This document shows, piece after piece, positions 20,176 to 30,208 of a DNA stretch of 64,000 nt (positions are counted from its first letter, which is position 1; every line of letters starts with the position of its first letter). Made by a program: the position numbers and the translations under genes. Under the pieces are notes generated by a model. It searched no databases, had not been told where the DNA came from, and saw only the letters and a list, made by a program, of their open reading frames with translations. Source of the DNA: Sporisorium sorghi (taxonomy: Eukaryota > Basidiomycota > Ustilaginomycetes > Ustilaginales > Ustilaginaceae); contig JALCCG010000040.1 in assembly GCA_023212695.1 (NCBI GenBank), positions 47,547 to 111,546 on the forward strand. The letters are read 5' to 3'.

Positions 20176-20722
20176 GACGGCCAACCTCGTGTAGAAAAAC
20201 AAAAAGCTCAAATTTCATTGACAGACAGTCCAAACAAATCGAGATCCTCACCATTGGTATCGTCTCTCGTCTCACCTCTCCTCGGCTGAGACCAAGGCTG
20301 CGACTGCGACATCAAACACCACAGACGAATGCGAGGGCCATGTCAATTCCCGCAATCGTAGATCTGACAGACACGCTTTGTGCAGAGCCGAGATGGGTGG
20401 TCGTATGGCAGCATCGCGGGTGTGTTTGCAGATGCATGACTTTGGTACAAGATGTCATGCCGATAAGCTTTCTTAACCTCAATGGCTCGCACATTGAGGC
20501 AGATATACCGAAAAGGCCGACGATGAGAGGCTTCCCGTTGCCAAGCACTTTACTCGGTGTCGGCCTGTCAAAAAATCCAAATCGCGCCGCATGCACTCGT
20601 CGTGTCGCAGTCTGCAATCTCGACATTCTCAGCTGGCTACAACGAGTCTAGAAGGTGGCCAAAAGAATCTTATTGCAGACGTCCACAGAAAGCGACATCG
20701 GACCCGATGTTGTCCAACCATC
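19129..20722. other. Intergenic: LIM-gene promoter/leader and a CAG/CAA repeat
   Basis: The 700 bases upstream of the LIM gene are C/T-rich on the minus strand and probably include its leader. A (CAGCAA) repeat lies at 20139-20175. A 279-codon frame on the plus strand (19812-20651) crosses that repeat but begins without a credible context, has no recognisable domain and is Arg-rich; I do not call it. Confidence 0.6.
20139..20175. repeat. CAG/CAA trinucleotide repeat
   Basis: About twelve CAG or CAA triplets in a row, outside any gene I can support. Similar repeats inside genes of this window encode glutamine runs. Confidence 0.9.
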
Positions 20723-21952
20723 TCAAAGGTGTCCTCGACCCTCCTCCTCGAGAGCCTTGCGCACAGCGTCGATGACTTTAGCGTGATGTTCCTTGTGAGA
20801 CGCAACCACGCCCTTGTTCTCGCGCAGCGTGCGTCCCACACCAAAGTTGAGGTCCTTGCCGCGGATGTCCGACACTCTACCGCCTGCCTCTTCAACAAGC
20901 AAGGTTCCAGCCGCGTGGTCCCAGATCTTCTCCTGGTAGCTGCCGTCGCCCACGGGCAGGCGCAGGTAGACGTCGCCGTCGCCTCTCGAGATGCTGGCGT
21001 ACTTGGCCTGGCTGTCCATCCTCACCGAGGGGGCCGTGATGCCGAGGAGCTCTGCGATCCTGGCGTTGGTACCGTGCGAAGAGTGACCTGCCTCGACCGA
21101 CTCGCAGAACGAAGCTTGCGAGAGCGAGCTGATCTGTCGCATCGAGATCTTTTGCTCCTCGCCGCCCTGGATGGGACGCTGGAAGGCGCCCTGCCCGCGC
21201 ACGGCGATGAAGAGCGTGCCCAGATCGCTGCGTTTCTCGCCGGCGCCAAACTCGCCCTCCTTGGGCTTGGCCGAGGAAGCGTCGTGCGGCAGGTTGGGGC
21301 ATCCCATCACACCCACCTGAACAAGCCCGTCAACCATGAAGGCGAGGCAGACGGCATACTGCCCTCCTCGCAGGAAACCCTTAGTACCGTCAATGGGATC
21401 GAGCGCCCAGCATCGACCCTTGGCGCCTCCCTCTGCACTGCCCCTGTCGATGGCAGCGAGCAGCTCTTGTTCGGTCAGCTCGCGTTCGCCCCATGCTTGC
21501 GTGTTGGCTTTCGACTCGGCCTCCGCTACAGCGGGGCACTCTTGCGCCGGGTTCTTGAGCGCCTCGTTGGCGAGGGCAAAAATCTGCTTACGCAGCGACT
21601 CGGACTCGGGCTTCTGCAAGTCCTTTGAGTCTTCTTCACCGACGATGGGGTCTTGCGGGAAGTGCGATCCGAGGATGGCGTTGACCACGGCCTGCGCCGA
21701 GTAGTCGCCGACGGTGACGGGCGACTTGTCCTTCTTGGTGACCGTGTCGGCGGTGACGAGGTTGCGGAAGACCTTGTCGGTCAGCGAGCATGCGCGCTCC
21801 ACTGCCGAGATGGCCACGGATCGCTCGAGGGCGTACTTGGCTGATGAGGAGGAAGACATGTTGATGTGTCGAGCGTAAATAGCCGGTTTCGAGGCGGCGA
21901 AGGGAAGCAATCGAGAGATTCGTCCAGCGATGGAAGTGTAGATGAAGGACAT
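20723..21952 (-). CDS. met22: 3'(2'),5'-bisphosphate nucleotidase (Met22/Hal2)
   Basis: A 409-residue single-exon protein. It hydrolyses 3'-phosphoadenosine-5'-phosphate to AMP and phosphate, removing the by-product of sulfate assimilation; the yeast enzyme is inhibited by Li+ and Na+. Metal-site motifs of the lithium-sensitive phosphatase family are intact: GEEDS at about 105-109, DPIDGTKGF at about 185-193, and WDHAAG at about 344-349. The ATG at 21952 adds about 31 residues rich in Arg, Ser and hydrophobics with no acidic residue, which looks like a mitochondrial presequence. A second ATG at 21859 (Met32) begins the part that aligns with known Hal2 enzymes. Both starts may be used. The gene diverges from the C2H2 gene at 24.4 kb across a 2.4 kb spacer. 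Confidence 0.95.
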   Translation of the reverse strand: MSFIYTSIAGRISRLLPFAASKPAIYARHINMSSSSSAKYALERSVAISAVERACSLTDKVFRNLVTADTVTKKDKSPVTVGDYSAQAVVNAILGSHFPQDPIVGEEDSKDLQKPESESLRKQIFALANEALKNPAQECPAVAEAESKANTQAWGERELTEQELLAAIDRGSAEGGAKGRCWALDPIDGTKGFLRGGQYAVCLAFMVDGLVQVGVMGCPNLPHDASSAKPKEGEFGAGEKRSDLGTLFIAVRGQGAFQRPIQGGEEQKISMRQISSLSQASFCESVEAGHSSHGTNARIAELLGITAPSVRMDSQAKYASISRGDGDVYLRLPVGDGSYQEKIWDHAAGTLLVEEAGGRVSDIRGKDLNFGVGRTLRENKGVVASHKEHHAKVIDAVRKALEEEGRGHL

Positions 21953-23299
21953 GCACTAGCAAAAGTGATGATGTGTGGCAGTTGGTGCGAGAGGTTGATG
22001 ATGAATGCAAGGCGACGTCTTTGATGGTGTCGGTCGTGCTTTGGAAGAAATTGACGAAAGATCGGCGTTGGATTTTTCCCGAGAGGCACGGGCCGACTCG
22101 ATATCGGGCTGGCCACAAGTGCATATCGGGGAATTCTGTCACTAAATCGGCGATTGACCAACAAGGCAAAGTCGAAGCTGCATTGCTGTAGACGCCGCTT
22201 CTAGAAGGGCCTCCTCGGACATGGTTATGTACGGATTTATGTGATGCAAGCAATCTTCTCATGACATCGGAACTCTCCAAGAACGACAACGTGGGCTTGG
22301 CCAACCGGCGATATGCAAGCGGAAGCCGGCGTCTTTACGTCTTCCGTCACCCGTGGACCACGTTGGCTAAACACGCCGTGTTGTTATCAGGCCGCGTCAG
22401 CGTCGGCACGGGCAAGGAATGTTTGGTGTGTTTGGTGTGGAGGGCGGAAGGTAGAAGCTGCCGACGGAAAGGCCACGTTCTGGCCGAGATCATGGCGTGA
22501 CGGCGACGACCGCGACAGCGTCGACGTGGAGGAAAGGATGCTCCCGCAATCAAAATCCGAGGCTGTGCTGCTGTCTGCCCTGATCGGAGTCGAGATGCGA
22601 TACGGAACGGCTGGCTCCGAAAGCATCGACGTGGAGGCAAGCGCGGGGCGGAGTTGAGCCAGAGGCCTGCTTGCCCGCTGTGCCGAGCTGGGTCCCGACG
22701 AGGAGTGATGATGGCTCGTCGAGTCATTAATTTAGGCACGCACGCACGCACGCACGCACGCCAGTCAGTGGTCGACCCTGACTCGGTAAGTTGAGCGTGG
22801 TGCAAGCGAGGAACGCGACACGAGCGAACGCGCGCGCGAAAGGCTGGCTTGCTGTGCTTGCCAGCTCTTTGATAATCAGATAAGAATTTCATGGGCGTGC
22901 TGAGCTGAGGTTTCCGCGGGTAACTTTGCACGGCAACGCATGACCATGTAAACAGTCTGACAACCGAGCCGACGTCGGAGCCGTCCGCGTGAGAAATGTT
23001 GATGCTTTCACAGCATACTCTGTGACTGTGCTCTACCCTCATATTGTCAATGGCAAGCTAGAACAATCTAGTCTACCTCTCTTGCAGAGAAAAGAGATGA
23101 ACGTCATGGCTGTGCAGCTGCAGCTACAGTATGCGGATGCATTCGATCATATGAACAAAAATGCAGCGTTGCAGTGGGTCGATCCCGGGAAACGGACGCT
23201 CGAAACAGGCACTCAATTTCGAGTCACTTTCTCCACACTTGCGCCGTTTTCCACGGAAGTCGGTCGTGCGACCTCGCCTTTATCGGAGGTGACGGTCAA

Positions 23300-23343
<44 letters not shown>

Positions 23344-24080
23344 GGCTTCCATAGCGAAGGCGGTGGAACATGGCTTTGAAATTTTTATTTTTATTTTTCT
23401 TCTTCTTGTTTTCAAAGCTTTATCTCTCCCCCTCTTCCGTCCTCTACGGAGATGGCCTGCATGCAGCCCAGTATAGCCGACGTCAGGGTGCGAGGAGCCC
23501 TATCGACTCAGCCAATTTTCTATTGTTCGACACGTCTTTGCATGCTTGCTGTTCACTTTGACCCACCTTCGGCGAAAAAAGAAAGCAGCATGATGAAGGG
23601 ACATGATGCTACGATGTGGGTCAACAATCATATACAGTTCAGAGAATAGGCGGTTTCGGTTTCAGTTTGAAGGTTGTTCACGAAGATCTTACGAGTTTCA
23701 AATGTAAAAAAGTGAACCGATTTCTTTGGCCAGCTGCTGATGACTAGGACACGACACACCGTGGGTGCGCGCGCAAGATTTTGCAGCGTTGCGTGATACT
23801 GCAGCGCATAGCCAAAAGACCCTTTCTCTGTTTCTGCTTGTCTCCGACGACCCTTTTGTGGAGCTGCCACCTCTTTTTTATTTTTTATTTATTTATTTTT
23901 TTCGGCGCCTCCACTCGGAAGCTTCTGCCCGCAGATGTTGCGCTCTCTTTCGGAAAAGTCACAATTATTTCTATCACGGAAATACCGCCGAGGCCGCTTT
24001 GCTGCTGCTGCTGCCGCCGCCGCCACCCAAAGAGAGATATAGTCGATGAGCCCCACCGACCGACTCCTTCGACTGTTCCT

Positions 24081-24123
<43 letters not shown>

Positions 24124-24366
24124 CCCACCATTTCAAACTTTACTTGTACTCGTTTCACAGCCCATCTCTCTTTCTCTCTCCACCATCATTCCACCATCAC
24201 CATCATCAGTACTATCGCTTCGAAAAGTTTATAACCTTCACTCACAACACACTCCATCATCACATCGCTTTGACTACGCCGTCTTCACCTTTACCGCTCT
24301 CTTCCTGCACCCCTTTCCACCGTGTCCCCACCAGCCGACCCGTCGTCTGCCGTTAATAACGCACCC
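21953..24366. promoter_or_regulatory. Divergent intergenic region of met22 and the C2H2 gene
   Basis: This 2.4 kb serves two outward-facing genes. It holds a (CACG)6 repeat at 22737-22760, a 32-A run at 23306-23337 and a (CT)n tract at 24089-24113. Between about 24050 and 24366 the plus strand is pyrimidine-rich and has no ATG, consistent with a leader for the C2H2 gene. Open frames in the region are out-of-frame in composition and carry no domain. Confidence 0.6.
23306..23337. repeat. Homopolymer A run, 32 bases
   Basis: Uninterrupted A run directly preceded by six T, in the met22/C2H2 spacer. Confidence 0.95.
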
Positions 24367-25740
24367 ATGTCCACATTCGCCCTTTCTCCTTCCACCGTCA
24401 CCTCCTTTGGCTCGCCACCTGCCATTGACAGCTACACCAAGTCGATCGACTCCACCACCACCGCTGACCGCATCCAGAACTTCCTCCTCGGAAGTGACTG
24501 GTCCTCGCTCTCTTCCCTCAGTCCATCCACAGCACCTGTTCCCGCCGCCGCCGCCGTCGTCGACAAGCCAGCCTCGTGGTCTCCTGTTATGGCCGACGCT
24601 CCTTTCGTTCCTTCTGCCGTCGAGACCGTCAAGCCCAACATGGAGGCCGTCCCAGTCGCCACCATCCCCGCTGCCCTCAACTCTGACTTTGACTTTGATG
24701 TCGCCATGTCAGCTTCGTCTCCCGTCGCCACCCCACCTGCGGCCCCTCACCCGTCGCCGCTGACACCCGACCACCGACACTCGTTCGACCCCTGCTACAC
24801 CGACTCGGCGGGCTCGCCCAACTCGGACCGCGACTTTCTCATCTCGCCCTCCTTGTTCGACGATGCCGACTTCGAGTTCGAAGGCGATGCGCTCGCCAAC
24901 GCCATCCTGCTCTTTGGCGACCAGGCCCGTGAGGACTCCATTGACGCTAACGTCGAGGATCCTATCAGCACCACCGCTTCCAACCTCGAGAACGTCAGTC
25001 TCGAGGCTCAAGCCGAGCCCGAGCCCGAGCCTGAGCCCGTGCCCATGCCCGTGCCCGTGCCCGAGTCGCAGCAGACTGTGACCGACTTCGAGTCCAGCCA
25101 GGCCACCGTCATGCCCTCGCAGAGCCAGGTGAAGGTCGAGGACAACGACGACCACGACCACGAATCGCTCTCGTCTCTCGTCGCCTCCTTCAAGACTGAG
25201 GAGGACCCTGCCAAGCTTGAGCCCAAGCAAGAGCACGACCCCTGGTCCGCCGAAGAGCTCAAGCCTTTCTTGGGTGACGAGGAAAGCAAGGCCGCCCTGC
25301 TCAGCTCGATCATCAACGCTGCCTACGAATACAATGTCACCCAGCCCGTCAAGGAGGTCACCGGCTCTCAGGATGCACAGCGCGCTTCGAACGTCGGCCC
25401 CGTCCGCCGAGAGCGTCACTCGTCGCCCACCAAGGCCCGCAACATGCATTACTCTGCTAGCCCCGCGCCCATCATCGACCCCATCACCAAGGCCAAGCGC
25501 TGGCAGTGCGACGACTGCGGCAAGTGGTTCGACCGCGCCTTCAACCTCAAGACGCATCGCTACACGCACGAGGACCCGCACACGCGTGCGCGTCCCTTCA
25601 TCTGCCCCGACGTCGAGTGCCAAAAGCAGTTTGCTCGCAAGCATGACATGCAACGCCACTTTGAAAACGTGCATCGAGGCGAATCAAGAAGGGCCAAGAG
25701 CGGCTTACTCAAAAGGAGTCGTGCGGACGACCTGGGTTAG
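24367..25740 (+). CDS. C2H2 zinc-finger transcription factor with two C-terminal fingers
   Basis: A 457-residue single-exon protein. The open frame reaches 15 codons further up only through a GTG; the ATG at 24367 ends an ATG-free, CT-rich leader. Residues 1-375 are Ser/Thr/Pro/Asp/Glu-rich and acidic, as in activation regions, with a Glu/Pro dipeptide run (EPEPEPEPVPMPVPVPE) near residue 220. Two fingers lie at about 381-437: CDDCGKWFDRAFNLKTHRYTH and CPDVECQKQFARKHDMQRHFENVH. The second has the RKHDxxRH helix common in fungal regulators of the Crz1/Prz1 and Msn2-like groups. It should bind DNA in the nucleus, but the target and the orthologue are not recognisable from sequence. Confidence 0.85.
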   Translation: MSTFALSPSTVTSFGSPPAIDSYTKSIDSTTTADRIQNFLLGSDWSSLSSLSPSTAPVPAAAAVVDKPASWSPVMADAPFVPSAVETVKPNMEAVPVATIPAALNSDFDFDVAMSASSPVATPPAAPHPSPLTPDHRHSFDPCYTDSAGSPNSDRDFLISPSLFDDADFEFEGDALANAILLFGDQAREDSIDANVEDPISTTASNLENVSLEAQAEPEPEPEPVPMPVPVPESQQTVTDFESSQATVMPSQSQVKVEDNDDHDHESLSSLVASFKTEEDPAKLEPKQEHDPWSAEELKPFLGDEESKAALLSSIINAAYEYNVTQPVKEVTGSQDAQRASNVGPVRRERHSSPTKARNMHYSASPAPIIDPITKAKRWQCDDCGKWFDRAFNLKTHRYTHEDPHTRARPFICPDVECQKQFARKHDMQRHFENVHRGESRRAKSGLLKRSRADDLG

Positions 25741-26750
25741 ACCAAGGCGTCTGGCCCCTTACTTATTTTGAATGATTCTCTCTGCAACAGTAAGTGCTCA
25801 ACGCTTTATGCTCGTCAAAGCGCTGGCATTGGCGCCATTTTTTTTTTCGGCTCTCTAGGCCAAGGTCCTTACTCGTTTCTCTCATCTTGCTCTATCCCCT
25901 TTCATAGCCACTCAAACTTGCACCTTCAAACAACAGCTCGCTGTCTTCGCATCCCGCGTGACGCTCACCGCCACGCCGGTCGTCGATACGACTGTCGACT
26001 CTTCCCATGTCTCGAGCGGGCCGCCGCTCTTTTCGCGCTCGAAACACCTTTTCTTGTGACGGGCGCAAAAATTGAAGCGGCCGGCGTCCTGCGCCACATC
26101 CCCCTATCAAGCATCACACTCCCAGGTCGCTCTGACGGCTTGCCTTTTCAGGTGGGCGTCCCTTCTCGACAACCTCGCGGTTGATGCATGCAACGCTACT
26201 GGGGCATCTGCGTAACTGCAGTGCCTCTCTCACGATCACAGCCACTCGACTTTGAACAGGACCGCTGCACATCGTACTCCCCGTCAAGCCTCCTCCTCCT
26301 CCTTAAAAACAGCTAGCTGCTCATTTTGGGAGGACCCCTTGCGGGCGCGATGGTCTTTCAGCTTCTCCTCTCGTCCTTTGGTCTGTTGCTGAACACAAGC
26401 GAGCAAGTTCCGACGGCAGCAACACTTTACCGTCCTTGTCTTGCTTGTCTTCAGCTCAGTAGCGTTCTCTTGGCCCGCTCTTGCATCCTTTGGCGTTCCT
26501 TCAGGGGAGGGCTTCCACACTTTCACTTTCCTTGTTTGTTGTCGTTAACCCTCCCCTTGATCGCGAGTCTTACTTCAGCGAGGCTCTCATCGGCGTCAGT
26601 CCCACTCTGGCCCGAGAGTCTCTTGCTCCTTTTTTCTTCCCTGTCTCGCTCTTGCATGGTTCCTCGCTGTCCCCTCGCGCTCACCTTTGTCAAGGCAGAA
26701 AAAAGACGCTACTCATCTCGACAGAGATGACGTGTCCGCTACATAAACAC

Positions 26751-26774
26751 AAAAAAAAAAAAAAAAAAAAAAAA
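26751..26774. repeat. Homopolymer A run, 24 bases
   Basis: Uninterrupted A run just before the duplicated flank of the second assembly gap. Confidence 0.95.
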
Positions 26775-26810
26775 GACTCTCCTCCTTCTCCGGCGATCGC
26801 GTCCAACTCA

Positions 26811-26836
26811 GGATAGCTGTTTGCCCGTCCGGTTCC

Positions 26837-26888
<52 letters not shown>

Positions 26889-27013
26889 NNNNNNNNNNNN
26901 NNNNNNNNNNNNNNNNNNNNNNNNNNNNNNNNNNNNNNNNNNNNNNNNNNNNNNNNNNNNNNNNNNNNNNNNNNNNNNNNNNNNNNNGGATAGCTGTTTG
27001 CCCGTCCGGTTCC

Positions 27014-27082
<69 letters not shown>

Positions 27083-27090
27083 CTCCCTCT
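26811..27090. repeat. (CT)n microsatellite with a 99-N gap and a duplicated 32-bp flank
   Basis: The 32 bases at 26811-26842 (starting GGATAGCTGTTTGCCC) run into (CT)n, then Ns at 26889-26987, and then the identical 32 bases at 26988-27019 again run into (CT)n. Such a pattern arises when an assembler places two copies of the same contig end on either side of a gap. Confidence 0.93.
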
Positions 27091-27889
27091 CTCTCCCTGC
27101 TTCCCAGTGTTCGTTCCTGTTTCAACCTCCTCACTTGATCCTAACTTTTCCCTCATAGTAGCTCAGATTCCGAATTTCAGTTGCGTTTACGTTTCAGACC
27201 TCTTGTGTGCCTGCTCGTGTGTGTTTGTGATGTCGACAGTGAGGCCTTCGTGAGTGTCAAAGTTTGCAAGAGCAAGGACGCCTGAGTTCGTGCCAGCCAG
27301 GATTGTGAACCACGTGCACTTGAGGAAGCAACGGTCAGTCTTCTTCGGTGTTGAAGGGCTTTAGTGCGGATCAGGGTTTACGGGGGCGATGCTCCACCGA
27401 TCCGAAGACAAAGCTTTGTGAACAAAGGGCACGGCCGCGGACCGGCCGGTCATGCTTGCGCAGAGACGTGGGCGGCGGTGGGACCGCGGTGAGAAGAGCT
27501 CCACCGAAAATGGAAAAAAAAAAAAAAACTCGAAAATCTTTTTGTGTGACGTCTTCTCGGATTTTTTTCCGACCCTTGATTTTGCCCTTGTCGATGCTTC
27601 TCTCAATTCGACTGTCATTACCATCACTCGAGAGAACCTCTCGCCCAACCGGAACGGCTGTCTAAGACGCAATCAGAGGCTAGATCGACAGCAAGCACGC
27701 TGTAGAACCCAGCAAGCCACGGCCGGGACAGCTAGAGATCGCACCGTCGAACCTCCGGACTGCGAAGTTCTTATCTCGAGGACCACCACCATCGACAACG
27801 CACGAAGTCGGACGGCAGCGTAGACGTATAGACAAGCAGGAGGAAAGCAAGATCGCAGGCTGGATCAACACCCACACAAGCGCCTCAAC

Positions 27890-28837
27890 ATGTCACAATC
27901 AATACCATCGGCGTCACGGCCATCTTCGACTCCCGCACCATCGAAGCCCAAAAAGTACCCCTTCTACCTCGGCGGCACGGCAGCGTCGATAGCGGCGCTG
28001 TTCACGCACCCGCTGGATCTGACCAAGACGCGCATGCAAACAGCGTCAGCGCGCCACGGCATGTTTTCGCTCCTCGTCAAGACATTCCGCACTGAAGGAC
28101 CACGCGGGCTGTACGTCGGGCTGACGGCGTCGTTGCTGCGGCAGATGACGTACAGCGTGACGCGCTTCGGGGCGTACGATGCGCTCAAGGAGGCGGTATC
28201 CGCGCACAACGGCGATGGCAAAGCATTGGGGCCGCTGCAGATGGCGCTGTGTGCGTCGGCAGCCGGCGCCGCGGGCGGCCTGGCGGGCAACCCGGCGGAC
28301 ATCGTGCTCGTCCGCATGACCAGCGACGTCAACAAACCCCCCAAGGAACGATACAATTACCCGAATGCCGTTAGCGGGCTGGTGAGGATGATGAGGGACG
28401 AGGGAGTTGGATCGCTTTTTCGTGGACTGGGTCCGAACACGGTGCGCGCCGTGCTCATGAACGCTTCGCAGCTCGCAACGTACGATGTGTTCAAGAACAT
28501 GTTGCTGTCCTTGGGCTGGTTTACGGAGGGCACGGCGCTGCATTTCTCGGCGAGCTTTATGGCGGGGACCGTGGCGACGACGGTATGCAGCCCCGCGGAC
28601 GTTATCAAGAGCCGCGTGATGAACGCCGCGGGGTCGGGAGAGGGGATCGTCAAGACGCTGAGGAGCGAGTTGAGTAGGGAAGGGGTCGGGTTCTTGTTCA
28701 GAGGCTGGACGCCGGCGTGGATGCGGTTGAGCCCGAATACGATCATCGTGTTTGTCGTGCTGGAGAAGCTGCGGTTGCTGGTCGACTATACGAGAGGGGT
28801 CAAGGATCAGATCGGGGAGGTTCAGGTCAAGGCATAA
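27890..28837 (+). CDS. dic1: Mitochondrial dicarboxylate carrier (Dic1 type)
   Basis: A 315-residue single-exon member of the mitochondrial carrier (SLC25) family, located in the inner mitochondrial membrane. Three repeats carry the signature at Pro41 (PLDLTKTRMQ), Pro135 (PADIVLVRM) and Pro235 (PADVIKSRV), each followed by a G-rich RGLYVG or FRG block. The combination LRQMTYSVTRFGAYD, PADIVLVRMTSD and RYNYPNAVSGL is typical of dicarboxylate carriers, which exchange malate or succinate for phosphate. The N-terminal 20 residues are Ser/Pro-rich and precede the first membrane segment. Length is normal for the family. The ATG at 27890 follows about 290 ATG-free bases. Related oxoglutarate carriers are the main alternative. 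Confidence 0.9.
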   Translation: MSQSIPSASRPSSTPAPSKPKKYPFYLGGTAASIAALFTHPLDLTKTRMQTASARHGMFSLLVKTFRTEGPRGLYVGLTASLLRQMTYSVTRFGAYDALKEAVSAHNGDGKALGPLQMALCASAAGAAGGLAGNPADIVLVRMTSDVNKPPKERYNYPNAVSGLVRMMRDEGVGSLFRGLGPNTVRAVLMNASQLATYDVFKNMLLSLGWFTEGTALHFSASFMAGTVATTVCSPADVIKSRVMNAAGSGEGIVKTLRSELSREGVGFLFRGWTPAWMRLSPNTIIVFVVLEKLRLLVDYTRGVKDQIGEVQVKA

Positions 28838-29148
28838 GCAAACTTTTTGTTCAATGCATGCACATGTCACACTGCTAGATAGACTTTGCTCATAGACTAC
28901 TTCTTGCATCGACTTGTTGCGTGTGTGTGTGTGTGTGTGTGTGCTGATTGTGTGGTGGAAGAGTCGGCAGAAGAAGAATGCTGAGAGTGTGTGAATCGGC
29001 GATCGATGCAAATCGGGATAGAGATCGCGGAAAATTTCTAACCTTCCGAGCTGCGCTCCACTTGCGCTCTTCGCTCGACATGCATCGGCTTTTGCCATCT
29101 TAACTGTTTCCGTCACAACCACCAGCACAACCACACACAGAGCTCAAC
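28838..29148. other. Short intergenic region with a (GT)n repeat
   Basis: Holds the dic1 3' flank, a (GT)n run at about 28919-28942 and the promoter of the Tom6-like gene. No gene is seen. Confidence 0.7.
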
Positions 29149-29609
29149 ATGTCTGACCACGGATCATATCTGTAAGTCTGAGCCTCGCAGCCGGCAGATG
29201 TGGAGGGGTTGGTGGAGCAAAGAGCTCTGGAAGGGCGGGAAGCAGGGTCTGCTAGCCTTGTGTTGTCGACGACGAGATCAGCCTAGCTGCTGCACACCTC
29301 ATCCCGCCCCAGCTTCTGCTACTCCTCCTGCTCCTCAAACACATCCTCATCGAATTGTCCGACTAATCCACACACCTCTCTCGTTTACGTCCTCGCAACA
29401 GCTCGGCGCAGCGCGGCTTCCTCTCCACCGGCGGCCGCCCTTCCCCCAGCAAGCCGCAGCGAAACTTCCTCATCCGCTTCATCAACACCCAGATCCTCGC
29501 TCCCGAACACCGCGCCGGCAACCTCTCCATCGTCTGGGGCCTCTCGGTTTTTACTGCAGGCATCGTCGTCGCTCGCAAGTTCGGCGACTTGATCACCCCT
29601 GTCTTCTAA
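29149..29609 (+). CDS. Small single-span membrane protein, Tom6-like, with one intron
   Basis: Two exons, 29149-29171 and 29402-29609, join to a 76-residue protein. The intron (230 bases) has a GTAAGT donor at 29172, a CTAAT branch site at about 29363 and a CAACAG acceptor ending at 29401; its removal restores a single frame across the junction. The N-terminal half is polar and basic; residues about 49-64 form one membrane segment (LSIVWGLSVFTAGIVVA), followed by RKFGDLITPVF. This layout, with a short tail ending in a D-L/I-x-P motif, resembles Tom6, a small tail-anchored subunit of the outer mitochondrial membrane import complex. Tom6 sequences diverge widely, so the name is tentative, but the gene structure is well supported. 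Confidence 0.6.
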
Positions 29610-30208
29610 GACGCCGATGACGATACTGCACCACTCAACACTGGACTTCGGTTGAAAAGCACATGCAATGCGAACCTCGACTCAATGACTTGATGGGTGG
29701 GCGTGCGCTTGGCAACGAAAGCACTGTGATCCCCGAAGTGCGCGTCAGGTCGAGGTGGAATGGCACCTGAGTCTGCTCAGACTCTGACCACCCCGTGCGA
29801 ACAGCCGCACTTTTCCTCGCTCCCGCCGTGATCCGGTGTCTGCTCACCGTGTTTCTGGAGATCCACTCGTCTTCGGTCAGGGGCTTCGCTACCCTCGCCT
29901 GTGTGTTCCAGCTCGCTTCAACGTGTCCGACTCTCATGGCGGCCACGCTGCGGAACTTGACACGCTGCGCAAGTCAGGTCAGCTCGAGTGAGCTTTGAGC
30001 GAAAACATTGGAAGATGGAAGCGAGAATCATTTGATTGCTTGTGCGTCATGGTTCTTAGAACAGATCAAGATATGCAAATGAAGAGATGCGAATGCGAGG
30101 GGAGCAAGAACGGGGGCTTTTGGTTGTGAGGGAACTGACAGCTCGAGAGACGAAAGAGATTCGATACTGATCAAACAAGGCGATGCATACTGAAACCCAG
30201 AAATCTCT
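29610..30208. other. Convergent intergenic region, no gene seen
   Basis: Six hundred bases between the 3' ends of the Tom6-like and NTF2-like genes. Open frames on the minus strand (29635-29946, 30028-30327) show no domain. Confidence 0.65.

Larger units (their letters stand above)
25741..27889. other. Intergenic between the C2H2 gene and dic1, with an assembly gap
   Basis: No gene is supported in this 2.1 kb. It contains a 24-A run (26751-26774), a long (CT)n tract split by Ns, and a duplicated 32-bp flank (listed separately). From about 27595 to the dic1 start at 27890 there is no ATG on the plus strand, which suggests a dic1 leader. Confidence 0.65.

Noticed and set aside
24709..25674. 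321-codon minus-strand frame opposite the C2H2 gene
   Set aside because: Antisense shadow of a gene with intact zinc fingers; Val/Gly/Leu-rich with no motif.
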